This document shows, piece after piece, positions 38,241 through 50,303 of a DNA stretch of 64,000 nucleotides. The position numbers and the translations under genes are program-made. The stretch's first letter is position 1; each line of letters begins with the position of its first letter. Source of the DNA: Mercurialis annua (Eukaryota; Streptophyta; Magnoliopsida; Malpighiales; Euphorbiaceae). The notes beneath the pieces were generated by a model. That model did no database searches. It worked only from the letters and a program-made list of their open reading frames with translations, and was not told where the DNA came from. The stretch is taken from positions 25,962,628-26,026,627 of the forward strand of contig NC_065576.1 of assembly GCF_937616625.2 (NCBI RefSeq). The letters are read 5' to 3'.

Positions 38241-41200
38241 TAGACACGGCATAATAATCTAGCGTCACTTTTGACACACGCTTTGCGTAAATAACCTAAC
38301 CATGCTTAGGTAATCGGAACAACGCGTTAAAGAGATTTAAGATGCGACATACTAATCTAGCATCACTTTTCACGCACCCTTTGCGTAATATAAACTAACC
38401 GTGCTTAGGTAATCGGAACGACGCGTTAAATAGACTTGAGATGCGACATACTAATCTAGTCACTGTTAACGCACATTTTGCGTAATATAACCTAAACATG
38501 CTTAGGTAATCGTAACGACGCGTTAAAGAGACTTGAGACGTGACATACTAATCTATTGTTACTTTTCACGCACACTTTGCGTACTAAACAACGCGTTAGA
38601 GAAACTTGTGACGTGACATAAGCAAGGTAATCGAAACGACGCGTTAACGACAGTTGAGACGCGACATACTAATCTAGAGTCACTTTTCACGTAAACTTTG
38701 CATAATATAACAACCATACTTAGGTAAAAGAGCCTTGAGACGGGACATTCTAATCTAGCGTCACCTTTCACGCACACCTTGCGTAATATAACCTAACCAT
38801 GCTTAGGTAATCGGAATGACGCGTTAAATAGACTTGAGACGCGACGTACTGATCTAGCATTACTTCTGTCACACACTTTACCATTCTTGGATAATCGGAA
38901 CGATGCGTAAAAGACACTTGAGACCCGACATACTAATAATCAATTGTTAATTTTCACGCACACTCTGCGTAATATTACCTAACTATTCTTAGGTAATCGG
39001 AACGACCCATTAGAGAGACTTGTGACATGGCATAAGCATGGTAATCTAGCATCACTTTTCACGTACACATTGCATAATATAACCTAACCATGCTAAGGTA
39101 ATCGGAACGACGAGTTAGATAGACTTAAGTCGCGACATACTAATCTATTGTCATTCACGCACATTTTGCGTAATATAACCTAACTATGCTTAAGTAATTG
39201 GAATGACTCGTTAAATGGACTTGAGTCGCGACATACTAATCTATTGTCATTTTTCACGCACACTTTGGTAATTGGAACGACGCGTTAGAGAGACTTGTGA
39301 TGCGACATAAGCATGGTAATCGAAACGACGCGTTAAAGAGACTTGAGAGGCGCCATACTAATATAGCGTCACTTCTGACGCACACTTTGCGTAATATAAC
39401 TTAACCATGCTTAGGTAATCGAAACGACGCGTTAAAGAGACTTGAGACGCGACATACTAATCTAGCGTCACTTTTCACGCACACTTTGCGTAATATAACC
39501 CAGCCATGCTTAGGTAATCTGATCGACACGTTAAACAGACTTGAGACGCGGCATAATAATCTAGCGTCACTTTTGACACACACTTTGCGTAAATAACCTA
39601 TAACCATGCTTAGGTAATCGGAACGACGCGTTAAAGAAATTTGAGACGCGACATACTAATCTACCGTCACTTTTCACGCACCCTTTGCGTAATATAACCT
39701 AACCATGCTTAGGTAATCGGAACGACACGTTAAATAGACTTGAGATGTGACATATAAATCTAGTCGCTTTTCACGCATACTTTGCGTAATATAACCTAAC
39801 CAAGCTTAGGTAATTGTAACACCGCGTTAAAGAGACTTGAGACGTGACATACTAATCTATTGTTACTTTTGACGCACACTTTGCGTACTATAACCTAAAC
39901 ATGCTTAAGGTAATCGGAACGGGACATACTAATCTAGCGTCACTTTTCACGTAAACTTTGCATAATATAACAACCATACTTATCTTTTAAAAAAAAAAAA
40001 AAAACAACCACCATACTTAGCTAATCGGAACGACGCATTAAAGAGCCTTGAGACGGGACATTCTAATCTAGCGTCATCTTTCACGCACACCTTGCGTAAT
40101 ATAACCCAACCATGCTTAGGTAATCGGAACGAAGCGTTAAAGAGACTTGAGACGCGACATACTAATCTAGCATTACCTCTCTCGCACACTTTGCGTAATA
40201 TAACCTAACCATTCTTGGATAATCGGAACAATGCGTTAAAGAGACTTGAGACGCGACATACTAATCAATTGTTAATTTTCACGCACACTCTGCGTAATAT
40301 AACCTAACCATTCTTAGGTAATCGGAACGACCCATTAGAGAGACTTGTGACACGACATAAGCATGGTAATCAAAACAACTCGTTAAAGAGACTTGAGACG
40401 CGACATACTAATCTAGCATCACTTTTCACGTACACATTGCATAATATAACCTAATCATGCTTAGGTAATCGGAATGATTCGTTAAAGAACTTGAGACAAG
40501 ACATACTAATCTAGCATCACTTTTCACGCAAACTTTGCATAATATAACAACCGTGATTAGGTATCGAAACGACGCATTAAATAGCCTTGAGACGCGACAT
40601 ACTAATCTAGCGTCACCTTTCACGCACACCTTGCGTAATATAACGTAACCATGCTTAGGTAATCGGAACGACGCGTAAAAGAGACTGGAGACGCGACATA
40701 CTAATGACGCGTTAAAGAGACTTGATACGCGACATACTAATCTACTGTTACTTTTCACGCACGCTTTGCGTAATATAACCTAACCATTCTTAGGTAATCG
40801 CAACGACCCGTTAGAGAGACTTGTGACGCGACATAAGCATGGTAATCAAAACGACGCGTTAAAGAGACTTGAGACGCGATATACTAATCTAGTGTCAATT
40901 TTCACGTACACATTGCATAATATAACCTAACCATGCTTAGGTAATTGGAACAACGAGTTAGATTGACCTAAGATTCGACATACTAATCTATTGTCATTTT
41001 TCACGCATACATTGCGTAATATTACCTAACCATGCTTAAGTAATTGGAACGACGCGTTAAATGGACTTGAGACGTGACATACTAATCTAGTTTCACTTTT
41101 CACTCACACTTTGCATAATATAACCTGATCATGCTTAGGAAATCGGAACGACGCATAAAAGAGCCTTGAGACGGGACATTCTAATCTAGCGTCACCTTTC

Positions 41201-42400
41201 ACGCACACCTTGCGTAATATAACCTAACCATGCTTAGGTAATCGGAACGACACGTTAAAGAGACTTGAGAGGCGACATACTAATCTAGCATTACTTTTCT
41301 CGCAAACTTTGCGTAATATGACCTAATCATTCTTGGGTAATTGGAACGACGCGTTAAAGAGACTTGAGATGCGACATACTAATCTATTGTTACTTTTCAT
41401 GCATACTGTGCGTAATATAACCTAACCATTCTTAGGTAATCGGAATGACCCGATAGAGAGACTTGTGACGCGACATAAGAATGGTAATAAAAACGACGCG
41501 TTAAAGAGACTTGAGACGTGATATACTAATCTAGCGTCACTTTTCACGTACATATTGCATAATATAGCCTAACAATGCTTAGGTAATCGGAACGATGAGT
41601 TAGATTGACCTATGATGCGACATACTAATCTATTGTCATTTTTCACGCACACTTTGCGTAATATTACCTAACCATGCTTAAGTAATTGGAACGACGCGTT
41701 AAATGCACTTAAGACGCGACATACTAATCTATTGTCATTTTTCACGCACACTTTGCGTAATATAACCTAACCATGCTTAGATAATCGGAACGACGCGTTA
41801 AAAAGACATTAGACGCGCCATATTAATCTAGCGTCACTTTGTATGCAAACTTTGCGTAATATAACCTAACCATGCTGAGGAAATCGGAACGACGCGTTAG
41901 AGAGACTTGAGACGCCCATACTAATCTAGTTTCACTTTTCACGCACATTTTGCGTAATATAACCTGACCATGCTTACGAAATCGGAACGACGCGTTAGAG
42001 AGACTTGAGATGGGACATATTGATCTAAAGTCACTTTTCAAGGACACTATGCGTAGTATAACCATGCTTAGAGGTAATCGGAACGACGCGTTAAAGAGAC
42101 TTGTGACGCGAGATAATCATGGTAATCGGAACGACGCTTTAATAAGACTTGTGATGCTATATACTTATATAGCGTCCCTATTCACGCACACTTTGCATAA
42201 AATAACCTAACCAAACATAGGTAATCAGAACGACGCGTTAAAGAGACTTGTGACGCGACATACTAATCTAGTGTCACTTTTAACGCAGACTTTGCGTAGT
42301 ATAACTTAACCATGCTTAGGTAATCGGAACGATGCGTTACAGAGACTTGTGATGCGACATACTTAAATTGCATCACTTTTCAAGCACACCTCGCGTAATA
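38241..42400 (+). repeat. paralog of 14.88-19.73 kb
   Basis: Collinear markers are GACACACGCTTTGCGTAAATA (about 38,273, matching about 14,905), the CGACGCATAAAAGAGCC monomer (about 41,150, matching 16,901), CTTAGAGGTAATCGG (42,067, matching 19,431) and CACCTCGCGTAATA (42,387, matching 19,717). The offset changes from about 23.4 to 22.6 kb because of indels. It is the uninterrupted counterpart of the left orientation junction. Confidence 0.8.
39983..40009 (+). other. 27-bp poly(A) insertion with a possible target duplication
   Basis: TCTTTT, sixteen A, then CAACC interrupts a monomer. ACCATACTTA occurs on both sides (39,973-39,982 and 40,010-40,019). Paralogs at about 38,711 and 50,549 read ACAACCATACTTAGGTAA without interruption. 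It could be a severely truncated retroposon tail with a 10-bp target duplication, or filler added during break repair. Confidence 0.65.
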
Positions 42401-45400
42401 TAACCTAACCATGCTTAAGTAATTGGAACGACGCGTTAAAGAAAATTGAGACGCGACATATATAGCGTCACTATTAACGCACACTTTGCGTAATATAACC
42501 TAACTATGCATAGGTAATTGGAACAATGCGTTAAAGAGACTTGTGACATGACATAACTATATAGCGTCCCTTTTCACGCACACTTTGCATAATATAACCT
42601 AACCATTCATAGTAATCGGAACGACGCGTTAAAGAAACTTGTGACGCGACATACTAATCTAGCCTCACTTTTAACGCACACTTTGCGTAATATAACCTAG
42701 CCATGCTTAGGTAATCAGAACGATGCGTTAAAGAGATTTGAGACGCTACATACTATTCTATTGATCCTTTCACGCACACTTTGCGTACTATAACCTAACC
42801 ATGCTTAGGTAACCGGAACGACGGGTTAGAGTGACTTGTGACGCGACATAAGCATGGTAATCGAAACAACGCGTTAAAGTGAGTTGAGACGCAACATACT
42901 AATCTAGTGTCACTTTAACACGCACTGTGCGTAATATAACCTAACCATGCTCAGGTAATCGGAACGACGCGTTAAAGAGACTTGTGACACGTCTTACGAC
43001 GCGTTAAAGAGACTTGTGACACGTCTTACTTATATAGCATCACTTTTCACGCACACTTTTCGTAATATAACATAACCATTGTTAGGTAATCAGAACGACG
43101 CGTTAAAGAGACTTGTGACACGACATACTAATCTAGTGTCACTCTTTAACGCACACTTTGCGTAATATAACTTAACCATGCTTAGGTAATTGGAACGACG
43201 TGTTAAAGAGACTTGAGAAGCGACATACTAATCTAGCATCACTTTTCACGCACACTATGCGTAATATAACCTAACCATGCTTAGGTAATCAAAACGACGC
43301 GTTAAAGAGACTTGTGACGTGACATACTACTAATTTAGCGTCACTTTTAACGCACACTTTGCGTTATATAATCTAACCATGCATAGGTAATCAGAACGAC
43401 GCATTAAAGAGACTTGTGAAACGACATAATAATCTAGCGTCACTTTTAGCGCACACTTAGCGTAATATAACCTAACCATGGTTAGGTAATCAGAACCTCC
43501 CGTTAAAGAGACTTGAGATGCGACATACTAATCTAGCATCACTTTTAACGCACACTTTGCATAATATAACCGAACCATGCTTAGGTAATCGAAACGACGC
43601 GTTAAAGAGACTTAAGACGCGACATACTTACATAGTGTCACTTTTAACGCACACTTTGCGTAATATAACCTAACAATGCATAGGTAATTGGAACGACGCC
43701 TTAAAGAGACTTGTGACGCGACATACTTATATAGCGTCCCTTTTCACTTTCACTTTGCATAATATAACCTAACCATGCATAGGTAATCGGCCGAGGAGTT
43801 AATGAGACTTGTGACGCGACATACTAATCTAGCCTCACTTTTAACGCACACTTTACGTAATATAACCTAACTATGCTTTGGTAATCGGAACGACACGTTA
43901 AAGAGACTTGTGTCGCGACATACTTATATAGCGTCACTTTTCACGCACACTTTGCGTAATATAACCTAACCATGCTTAGGTAATCGGAACAACGCGATAA
44001 AGAGACTTGTGACGCGACATTATATAGCGTCACTTTTCACGCAATCTTAGCGTAATATAACCAAACCATAGGTAATCTGAACAACTCGTTAAAGAGACTT
44101 GAGACGCGACATACTAATCTAGCATCACTTTTAACGCACACTTTGCGTAATATAACCGAACCATGCATATGTAATAGAAACGACGCGTTAAAGAGACTTA
44201 AGACGCGACATACTTATATAGCATCACTTTTAACGCACACTTTGCGTAATATAACCAAAAAATGCATATGTAATTGGAATGACGCCTTAAAGAGACTTGT
44301 GACGCGACATACTTATATAGCGTCCTTTTTCACGCTCACTTTGCATAATATAACCTAACCATGCATAGGTAATCAGCCGACGCGTTAATGAGACTTGTTA
44401 CGCGACATTCTAATCTATCCTCACTTTTAACTCACACTTTGCGTAATATAACCTAACCCTGCTTTGGTAATCGGAACGACGCGTTAAAGAGACTTGTGTC
44501 ACGACATACTTATATAGCGTCACTTTTCACGCACACTTTGCGTAATATAACCTAACCATGCTTAGGTAATCGGAACAACACGTTAAAGAGACTTGTGACG
44601 CGACATACTTATATAGCGTCACTTTTCACGCAAACTTTGCGTAATATAACCAAACCATTGTTAGTTAATCAGAACGACGCGTAAAAGAGACTTGTATCGC
44701 GACATATTAATCTAGCGTCATTTTTAACGCACACTTAGCGTAATATAACATAACCATGCTTAGATAATATAAACAAAGCGTTAAAGAGACTTGTGATGCG
44801 ACATACTTATATAGCGTCACTTTTCACGCACACTTTACGTAAAATTACCCAACTACTGATAGGTAATCAGAACGACGAGTTAAAGAGACTTGTGACCCGA
44901 TATACTAATCTAGTGTCACTTTTAACTTACCCTTCGCGTAAAATAACCTAACCATGCTTAGGTAATCGGAATGATGCAACAAAGAGACTTGAGACGCGAC
45001 ATACTAATCTAGTGACACTTTTAAAACACACTTTGCGTTATATAACCTAACCATGCTTAGGTAATCGGAACGACGCGTTAAAGACACTTGAGGCGCGACA
45101 TACTAATCTAAAGTCACTTATAACGCATACTTTGCGTAATATAACCTATCCATGCTTAGGTAATCGGAACGACGTGTTAAAAAGACTTGTGATGTGACAT
45201 ACTTATCTAGCGTCACTTTTCACACACACTTTATGTAATATAACCTAACCATTGTTAGGTCAGGACGATGTGTTAAAAAGACTTGTGACGCGACATACTA
45301 ATCTAGTGTCACTTTTAATGTACACTTTGCATCATATAACCTAACCACGCTTAGGTAATCTGAAAGACCTGTTAAAGAGACTTGAGACGCGACATACTAC

Positions 45401-48100
45401 TAATCTAGTATCACTTTTCACCCACACTTTGCGTAATATAACCTAACCACGCTAAGGTAATCAGAATGACACGTTAAAGAGATTTCATACGCGACATACT
45501 ATTAAACTAGCGTCACTTTTAATGCACACTTTGCGTTATATAACCTAACCATGCCTAGGTAATTGGAACAACTCGTTGAATAGACTTGTGATGGGACATA
45601 GTAATATAGAGTCACTTTTCACGCACACTTTGCGTAATATAACCTAACCATGCATAGCTAATCGGAACGGCGTGTTAAAGAGACTTGTGATGTGACTGAA
45701 AAATCGAGCGTCACTTTTAACGCACACTTTGCGTAATATAGCCTAACCATGCTTTGGTATTCTGAATGACGCGTTAAAGAGACTTGTGCGCGACATACTT
45801 ATCTAGCATCACTTTTCACGCACACTTTGCGTAATATAACCTAACCATACTTAGATAATCGGAACGACGTGTTAAAGAGACTTGTATCTAGCGTCACATT
45901 TAACGCACACTTAGCGTAATATAACCTAACAATGCTTAGGTAATCGGAACGACGCGTTAAAGAGACTTGAGACGCGACATACTAATCTAGCGTCACTTTT
46001 AACGCACACTTTGCGTAATATAACCGAATTATACTTAGGTAACCGCAACGACGCGTTAAAGAGACTTAAGACGCAACATGCTTATATAGCGTCACTTTTA
46101 ACGCACACTTTGTGTAATATAACCTAACCATGCAGACTTGTTACGCGATATACTTTTATTGCGTCACTTTTCATGCACCCTTCGCGTAATATAACCTAAC
46201 CATGCTTAGGTAATCGGAACGATGCGACAAAGAGACTTGAGACGCGACATACTAATCAGCGACACTTTTAAAACACAAGCTTAGGCAATCGGAACGACGC
46301 GTTAAAGAGACTTGAGACGCGACATACTAATATAGCGTCACTTATAACGCACACTTTGCGTATATAATCTAACCATGCTTAGGTAATCGGAACGACGTGT
46401 TAAAAAAACTTGTGATGCGACATACTTATATAGCGTCACTTTTCACGCACAATTTACGTAATATAACCTAACCATTGTTAGGTCGGAACGACGCGTTAAA
46501 AAGACTTGTGACGCGACATACTAATCTAGCGTCACTTTAAACGCACACTTTGGGTCATATAACCTAACCACGCATAGGTAATCGGAACGACGCATTAAAG
46601 AGGCTTGAGACGCGACATACTACTAATCTAGCATTACTTTTCACGCACACATGTGATATAACCTAATCTCGTTAGGAAATCGGAATGACACGTTAAAGAG
46701 ATTTGAGACGAGACATACTCCTAATCTACCGTCACTTTTAACTCACACTTTGTGTTATATAACCTAACCATGCCTAGATAATCGGAACGACTCGTTGAAT
46801 AGACTTGTTCACTTTTCACGCACACTTTGCGTAATATAACCTAGCCATGCATAGGTAATCGGAACGGAGCGTTAAAGAGACTTTTGACGCGACATAATAA
46901 TCTAGCGTCACTTTTAACGCACACTTTGCGTAATATAGCCTAACCATGCTTATAGCTAATCGGAACGTCGCATTAAAGAGACTTGTGACGCGACATACTT
47001 ATCTACCGCACACTTTGCGAACTATAACCTAACCATGCTTAGGTAATCAGAACGACGCGTTAAAGAGACTTGTATCTAGCATCACATTTAATGCACACTT
47101 AGCGTAATATAACCTAGCCATGCTTAGGTAATCGGAACGACGTGTTAAAGAGACTTTACACGCGACATACTAATCTAGCGTCACTTTTAACGCACACTTT
47201 GCGTAACCTAACCGAACCATGCTTAGGTAATCGGAACGACGCGTTAACTTAAGACGCAACATACTTATATAGCGTTACTTTTAACGCACACTTGCGTAAT
47301 ATAAACTAACCATGCATAGGTAATTGGAACGACGCGTTGAAGAGACTTCTGAAGCGACATAATTATATAGCGTCCCTTTTCACGCACACTTGGCATAATA
47401 TAACCTAACCATGCATAGGTAATCGGCAAACGCGTTAAAGACACTTGTGATGCGATATACTAATCTAGCCTTACTTTTAACGCACACTTTGCGTAATGTA
47501 ACCTAACCATGCTTAGGTAATCAGAACGACGCGTTAAAGAGAGTTGTTACGCGGCTTACTTATATAGCGTCACTTTTCACGCACACTTTTCTTAATATAA
47601 CCTAAACATGCTTAGGTAATCTGAACGACGAGTTAAAGAGACTTGTGACGAGACATACTTATATAGCGTCACTTTTCACGCACACTGCGTAATATAACCA
47701 AACCATTGTTAGGTAATCAGAATGACGCGCTAAAGAGACTTGTAACGCGACATATTAATCTAGTCACTTTTAACACACACTTAGCGTAATATAACCTAAC
47801 CGTGCTTAGATAATCGGAACGACGCGTTAAAGAGACTTGTGATGCAACATACTTATATAGCGTCGCTTTTCACGCACACTTTACATGACGTACTAATCTA
47901 GTGTCACTTATAACGCACCCTTTGCGAAATATAACCTAACCATGCTTAGGTAATCGGAACGATGCGTCAAAGAGACTTGAGATGCGACATACTAAACTAG
48001 CAACACTTTTGAAACACACTCTGCGTTATATAACCTAACCATGCTTAGCTAATCGGAACGACGCGTAAATAGACTTGAGACGCGACATACTAATCATGCT
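42401..48100 (+). repeat. short-monomer-poor satellite domain
   Basis: Long monomers with TTGTGACGCGACATACTTAT and ATAGCGTC variants dominate, and TTTTAACGCAC replaces TTTTCACGCAC in many units. I see one ordinary short monomer (near 42,840) until about 48,135. The right half (45,320 onward) is paralogous to the first 1.1 kb of the window. No insertion or gene is seen. Confidence 0.85.
42965..43028 (+). repeat. 32-bp tandem duplication inside a monomer
   Basis: CGACGCGTTAAAGAGACTTG…ACACGTCTTA occurs at 42,965 and again at 42,997, exactly 32 bp apart. Both copies carry the private CACGTCTTA variant, so it is a recent slippage-type event. Confidence 0.9.
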
Positions 48101-50303
48101 TTCGTAATCGGAACAACGCGTTAAAGAGACTTGTGACGCGACATAAGCATTGTAATCGAAACGACGCGTTAAAGAAACTTGAGACGTGCCATACTAATCT
48201 AGCGTCACTTTTTACGCACATTTTGTGTAATATAACCTAACCATGCATAGGTAATCGAAACGACACGTTAAAGATACTTGAGATGCGACATACTAATCTA
48301 GCGTCACTTTTCACGCACATTTTGCGTAATATAACCTAACCATGCTTAGGAAATTAAAACGATGTTTTAGAAAGACTTGAGACGCGACATACTGATCTAA
48401 CGTCACTTTTCACGCTCATTTTGCGTAATATAACCTAGCCATGATTATGTAATCGGAACAACGCGTTCATGAGACTTGTGACGCGAGATAAGCATGGTAA
48501 TTGAAACGACACTTAAAAAAGACTTGACACGAATCATACTAATCTAGCGTCACATTTTACGCACACTTTGTGTATTACAACCTAACCATGCTTAGATAAT
48601 TGAAACGACGCGTTAATGAGAATTGAGACTGGACATACTAATCTAGCGTAACTTTTTCACGCAAACTTTGCGTAATATAACCTAGCCATGCATAGGTAAT
48701 CGGAACAACGCGTTAAAGAGACTTGTGACGCGAGATAAGCATGGTAATCAAAACGACGCATCAAAGAGACTTGTGACGCGAGATAAGCATGGTAATCAAA
48801 ACGACGCATCAAAGAGACTTGGGACGAATCATACTAACACGCACTTTGCGTAATATAACCTAACCATGCTTAGATAATCGAAACGGCGTGTTAAAGAGAC
48901 TTGAGATTGGACATACTATTCTAGCGTCACTTTTCACGCACACTTTGCGTAATATAACCTAACCCTGCTTAGGTAAACGGAACGACGCGTTAGAGAATCG
49001 TGTGACGCGACCTAAGCATGGTAATCGAAATGTTGTGTGAGACTTGAGACACGACATACTAATCTAGCGTTACTTTTCACGCACACCTTGCGTATAATAA
49101 CCTAACAAGGCTTAGGTAATCAGAACAACGCGTTAGATAGACTTAAGACGCGACATACATAACAATTGTCTTTTTTCACGCACAACCTAACCATGCTTAA
49201 GTAATCTGAACGACGCGTAAATAGACTTAAGATGCAACATACTAATCTATTGTCATTTTCTATGCACACTTTGCGTAATATAGCCTAACCATGCTTAGGT
49301 AATCGGAACAACGCGTAAAAGAGACTTGTGACGCGACATAAGCATGGTAATCGAAACGACGCATTAAAGAGACTTGAGACGCGCCATACTAATCTAGCGT
49401 CAACTTTTACGCACACTTTGCGTAATATTACCTAACCATGCTTAGGTAATCGGAACGACGCGTTAAGGAGAAGACGCGACATACTAATCTAGCATCACTT
49501 TTCACGCACACTTTGTATAATATAACCTAGCCATGTATAGGTAATCGGATCGACACGTTAAACAGACTTGAGACGTGACATAATAATCTAACGTCACTTT
49601 TGACACACGCTTTGCTTTGCGTAAATAACCTACCCATGCTTAGGTAATCGGAACAACGCAGATTGGAGACGCGACATACTAATCTAGCGTCACTTTTCAC
49701 GCACCCTTTGCATAATATAACCTAACCATGCTTGGGTAATCGTAACGACGCGTTAAAGAGACTTCAGACGCGACATACTAATCTATTGTTACTTTTCACG
49801 CACATTTTGCGTAATATAACCTAACCATGCTTAGGTAATCGGAACAACGCGTAAAAGAGACTTGTGACGCGACATAAGCATGGTAATCGAAACGACACGT
49901 TAAAGAGACTTGAGACGCCCCATACTAATCTAGCGTCACTTCTTACGCACACTTTGCCTAATATAACCTAACCATGCATAGGTAATCAGAACGTCGCGTT
50001 AAAGAGACTTAAGACGCGACATACTAATCTAGCGTCACTTTTCACGCACAATTTGCGTAATATAACCCAGCCATGCTTAGGTAATCCGATCGACGCGTTA
50101 AATAGACTTAAGACACGGCATAATAATCTAGCGTCACTTTTGACACACGCTTTGTGTGGAATGACGCGTTTAAGAGATTTGAGACGCGACATACTAATCT
50201 AGCGTCTCTTTTCACGCACCCTTTGCGCAATATAGCCTAACCATGCTTAGGTAATTGGAACGACGCGTTAAATAGACTTGAGATGCGACATACTAAGCTA
50301 GTC
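48101..50303 (+). repeat. mixed long/short monomer stretch
   Basis: Short monomers return from about 48,135. Markers shared with domain I are GTATTACAACC (48,572), CCTAAGCATGG (about 49,010) and ACGCACAACC (49,178, which is 2,840 bp before the equivalent in the first 4,787-bp copy). A 5-bp slippage (CTTTGCTTTGCG) lies near 49,610. No gene or insertion is seen. Confidence 0.8.
48721..48816 (+). repeat. tandem pair of 48-bp short monomers
   Basis: ACTTGTGACGCGAGATAAGC starts at 48,721 and again at 48,769, and the following unit at 48,817 starts ACTTGGG. The two 48-bp copies appear identical. This is the clearest definition of the short monomer length in the window. Confidence 0.93.

Noticed and set aside
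49600..49630. CTTTGCTTTGCG as a small insertion element
   Set aside because: It is a 5-bp slippage duplication only.
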